Source: Cyanoderma ruficeps (taxonomy: Eukaryota > Chordata > Aves > Passeriformes > Timaliidae). Taken from it: a DNA stretch of 64,000 nucleotides. The position numbers were made by a program, and so were the translations under genes. How positions within the stretch are numbered: position 1 is the stretch's first letter; each line of letters starts with the position of its first letter. Of this stretch, positions 62,101 to 64,000 are shown in pieces. The notes under the pieces were generated by a model. It ran no database searches and was not told where the DNA came from. It worked only from the letters and a program-made list of their open reading frames with translations. The stretch lies in the NCBI GenBank assembly GCA_008694505.1, contig VZDJ01000219.1, positions 11,968,970-12,032,969 on the forward strand, written 5' to 3'.

Positions 62101-63980
62101 GAAAGGCCTAGGGAAGCACCCAGGGCTGCACCTGGAGTACACACAGCAGCTGGAGAGGAGCAGAGGGTGCTGTCAAGGGGCAGAGAAGTGTCTCCCCCAA
62201 GAACTCACCCTCACCCACAGGGATGACAAGCCTTGAAGGCCTTGCCAGTGGCGTTCGGATTTGGAAGCCAAGTTAAATGGTTCTGATTTTTTCTGAAGAG
62301 CTCCACAGAGGCTCTCAAATGTGATTTTCATTATCAGTCATGTTCAAGAGCCATTCACCTCCCAGCTTGTGCCACCAGCATCTGGCCCAGGGCATACAAC
62401 ACTGTTTTCTCAGGATAGGTGAACCTGGCTCAAAAAACCCCCAAAACAACCAAGCAAGATCTTGGCAGCTTTGTCTTTCCTGACAGCACAAGTCCAGACC
62501 CTCAGGAGCCAGCATGTGGCTCACAGCACACTCAGGGCACTTTTTCCCCCTTGAAAAAGCTTCAGCCTTTCTGTGCCTCGACTTGCTCAATTTGCTTTGT
62601 GGGTTTGTTCCACCTGAAGTCACCACAGCAATTCTCTCGTCATGCTCCCACCAGTTTGGTGTGAAATGCAGAGGGAAGTGTTCTTTGCTCCAGACTAGCA
62701 GACCACAAACCACCTTCTCAGTGGCACAGCAGGCATGGCACAAGGTCAGGACATCTGAGACTCCTCCACACTCCCAGAGACAAGAAATAAATGTCACAAA
62801 GTCCCCCTGCCTGCCAAATCCAGGCAGAGGCTGCCAGAAAGAGGCTGCCTCAACTTCATAGCCAGAACCTGCACAGTCATTTCCCTGGCACAGGCAGGGC
62901 TTGGGGTGCAGAGGATTAGCAGGGGGCTCTGCACCTCCTCAAGAAGCTGGGAATCACATCCTCCCAGCACAACTTCCAGGAAGAATGGAAAGCCCTTGCT
63001 GCATTTCTGAGAGCCCAGCTCCTCCAGGCACAGACAGCAGCATCTGATGAGCTGCATGTGATTCTGACATCCTCAAAACCACCAACATCCAAGAGAACTC
63101 GGGAATCCTCAGCTGGGAAGGGATATTGGGAATAAGGAGCACTCATCTCCACTGCATTCTGCAGTGCTGTCACCAGCACAGAATGTGCCAAGGGTTTGGT
63201 CATGTTTCAAGGAATGGTTTTTCCTTGATTCCCAAAGGAGGAATTCAGCTTTCCTCTAGAAAGGGAAGTAACCCCAATGGTCACAGCTCTGCTGCTGCAG
63301 AAAGAATTTTATCCCATATTAGTTCTAGATGTAACTGAATCCCTGCCCAAAGGCACTGTCATCCCAGGTGAACAAACATCGTTCTCTCTACAAACCCTCC
63401 TTGGGTCCTCAGACACACAAGACCCCATTAAAAATCACCCCAGAGAGATGTTAAACGTTTTTATCAATTTATTACTGAGCCCCCAGATGCTCATTTTACC
63501 CTCCTCTACTTCCCCCACCCTTAGCACCCACCAAAACCACTGCAGCAATTGCTGTGGCCAACACACAGAAGCTCTTTTTCCCTCTGCAATTCCCTGTTTC
63601 CCTCCCCCAGGCAGGATCCATAGGGAAATTGCACCCCTCGTGTGCAGACACAGAACAAATCCCAACTCTGCAGTGACCGTCCCGGGCTGTGGGAGGGACA
63701 ACTTTTTAATTTTCCCAGCTGTAGATGTTTGTTTTACTTCCATAAGAGGTTTCAAGGAGGACATTACTCAAAAAGCTCTCTCTCCCACAAAAACCCAGCC
63801 TGCTCCTTGATTTCATCTCTATGAGGAGGAAAGAAGACCTGCTACCACAATCACTGTGCTTTACTTACTTTCAAGTCCACAGAATCAGGGGACATATGCC
63901 TGCATCCAACGCCAGCACTGAGCAAGAGCCATTTCCAAGTCATCTGCTCCAGTACCTTATTCCAAAGTATGTTTGGTTTG

Positions 63981-64000
63981 ACTTTTTTTTTTTTTTTTTT
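63981..64000. repeat. Poly-T run at the right edge
   Basis: The last 19-20 bases are T. It may be a simple homopolymer or the tail of a sequence continuing past the window. Confidence 0.85.

Larger units (their letters stand above)
48898..64000. other. Long non-coding stretch, possibly first intron of JAKMIP2
   Basis: 15 kb without an exon I can support on either strand. JAKMIP2 coding exons, which encode a long coiled coil, would show as lysine/glutamate/leucine-rich open frames and are absent. The A-rich run at about 49,094-49,115 and the small tandem duplications listed separately are the only simple repeats noted. If the CpG island is the JAKMIP2 promoter, this is its large first intron. 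Confidence 0.4.

Noticed and set aside
49800..64000. Coding exons of JAKMIP2 or other genes in the right part
   Set aside because: No coiled-coil, Kazal or other domain-like open frame with splice sites found on either strand.

Overview
The window looks like nuclear DNA from a bird, possibly a songbird. It has large, gene-poor, non-coding tracts, several 5'-truncated CR1 LINE copies with the usual avian 3' end, a few decayed MIR-like SINE and old CR1 fossils, and two vertebrate Kazal-type serine protease inhibitor (SPINK) genes. There is no sign of bacterial or viral gene organisation. Nearly all long open frames are chance frames in introns or intergenic DNA; the real coding sequence lies in short spliced exons that had to be found by hand.

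Left part (about 1-6,530, minus strand): the 5' end of a multi-domain SPINK5 (LEKTI)-like gene. It has a TATA box, a signal-peptide exon, a 26-nt exon with a GC donor site, and then two 4-cysteine Kazal-like domains. Each domain is split over a 128-nt exon and a short lysine/glutamate/serine-rich linker exon. The intron phases repeat exactly (1, 0, then 2, 0, 2, 0). The gene leaves the window at the left edge; I see no further credible exon in 1-1,581.

Middle (about 6,530-42,020): 35 kb between two divergently transcribed genes with no exon I can support. It holds CR1 fragments (10.4 kb, 14.1-14.4 kb, an older one at 20.7-21.0 kb, 36.7-36.9 kb), MIR-like fragments (12.1, 27.5, 37.2, 41.3 kb), and two pairs of related sequences I cannot name (28.2/30.5 kb direct; 32.6/39.1 kb inverted).

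Right of centre (42,024-47,104, plus strand): a complete four-exon gene for a secreted 94-residue single-Kazal inhibitor with arginine at the predicted P1 site. It has a TATA box, consensus GT-AG splice sites and a polyadenylation signal. Its signal peptide, exon phases and cysteine spacing resemble SPINK1. Its head-to-head position relative to the SPINK5-like gene also matches the SPINK1/SPINK5 order on human 5q32.

Right part (47,105-64,000): a 650-bp CR1 copy that runs directly into a strong CpG island (about 48,350-48,845), then 15 kb with no coding exon. By synteny the island may be the promoter of JAKMIP2, the next gene in other vertebrates, with the rest being its first intron. This is inference; no JAKMIP2 coding exon is visible.

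Together the two genes would supply secreted inhibitors of trypsin-like proteases in epithelia or glands: one a polyprotein-like multi-domain inhibitor, the other a small single-domain inhibitor.
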